NCBI GenBank assembly: GCA_017354515.1
Contig: JAFMQT010000297.1
Span: 1 to 6,078, forward strand
Direction: 5' to 3'
Origin: Nocardia sp.
GTDB taxonomy: Bacteria; Actinomycetota; Actinomycetes; Mycobacteriales; Mycobacteriaceae
Length of the DNA: 6,078 bases
The position numbers and the translations under genes were made by a program. The notes under the pieces are model-generated. The model had not been told where the DNA came from and searched no databases. It saw only the letters and a list, made by a program, of their open reading frames with translations. Shown piece after piece: positions 6,031-6,078 of this stretch. Each line of letters starts with the position of its first letter. Within the stretch, counting starts at the first letter, position 1.

Positions 6031-6078
6031 CGGGTTAGATTATCCGGCCGCGCCGCAATCGGCTGGTTGGCCGCACGA
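6031..6078. other. Upstream flank of ispE, cut by the window end
   Basis: These 48 bases hold the candidate -10 and otherwise nothing clear. On the minus strand one frame runs from the window edge to a TAA at 6042-6040 (12 codons, SCGQPADCGAAG). This could be the tail of an upstream gene such as ksgA, but the residues are not recognisable and the call cannot be made. Confidence 0.2.
6037..6044 (-). promoter_or_regulatory. Candidate -10 element for leaderless ispE transcription
   Basis: Read on the minus strand, GATAATCT (6044-6037) contains both GATAAT, one mismatch from TATAAT, and TAATCT, which fits TAnnnT. TAATCT ends 6 bases before the GTG at 6030, so transcription would start at or next to the start codon. 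The gene also lacks a ribosome binding site, which fits. No good -35 match is visible about 17 bases further upstream. Confidence 0.45.

Noticed and set aside
6040..6078. Possible 3' end of ksgA upstream of ispE
   Set aside because: Only 12 codons before a TAA are available, and they do not resemble anything recognisable. Synteny alone is not enough.

Overview
This window comes from a GC-rich actinobacterial chromosome. The IspE protein reads like those of Nocardia, Rhodococcus and Mycobacterium, so a Nocardia-like member of the Mycobacteriales is the best guess. That rests on remembered family sequences, not on a database search. GTG and TTG starts, strong G/C at third codon positions and long antisense shadow frames all fit.

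Layout. (1) Positions 1 to about 614 (or 656), minus strand: the N-terminal two thirds of an Abi-alpha (DUF4393)-type protein, cut off by the window start. (2) About 657-806: a divergent intergenic region with candidate promoter hexamers, a short palindrome and a strong ribosome binding site. (3) 807-2129, plus: a membrane protein made of two DUF445 units in one chain. (4) 2120-3085, plus: a second Abi-alpha-type protein, paralogous to the first and overlapping the end of the DUF445 gene. (5) 3098-4948, minus: a soluble Uup-type ABC-F ATPase, convergent with gene 4 and only 12 bases from it. (6) 5101-6030, minus: ispE, the 4-diphosphocytidyl-2-C-methyl-D-erythritol kinase of the MEP isoprenoid pathway. 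The last 48 bases lie upstream of ispE and hold a candidate -10 element for leaderless transcription.

The right half (ispE and ABC-F) is housekeeping. The left half is the more interesting part. A tandem-duplicated DUF445 membrane protein sits between two homologous Abi-alpha-type proteins, one divergent and one overlapping it in a likely operon. Abi-alpha is named after abortive phage infection and DUF445 has no settled function, so a membrane-linked stress or defence module is possible. It could equally be an uncharacterised envelope housekeeping unit. No RNA genes, CRISPR arrays, insertion sequences or integrase-type signals were seen.
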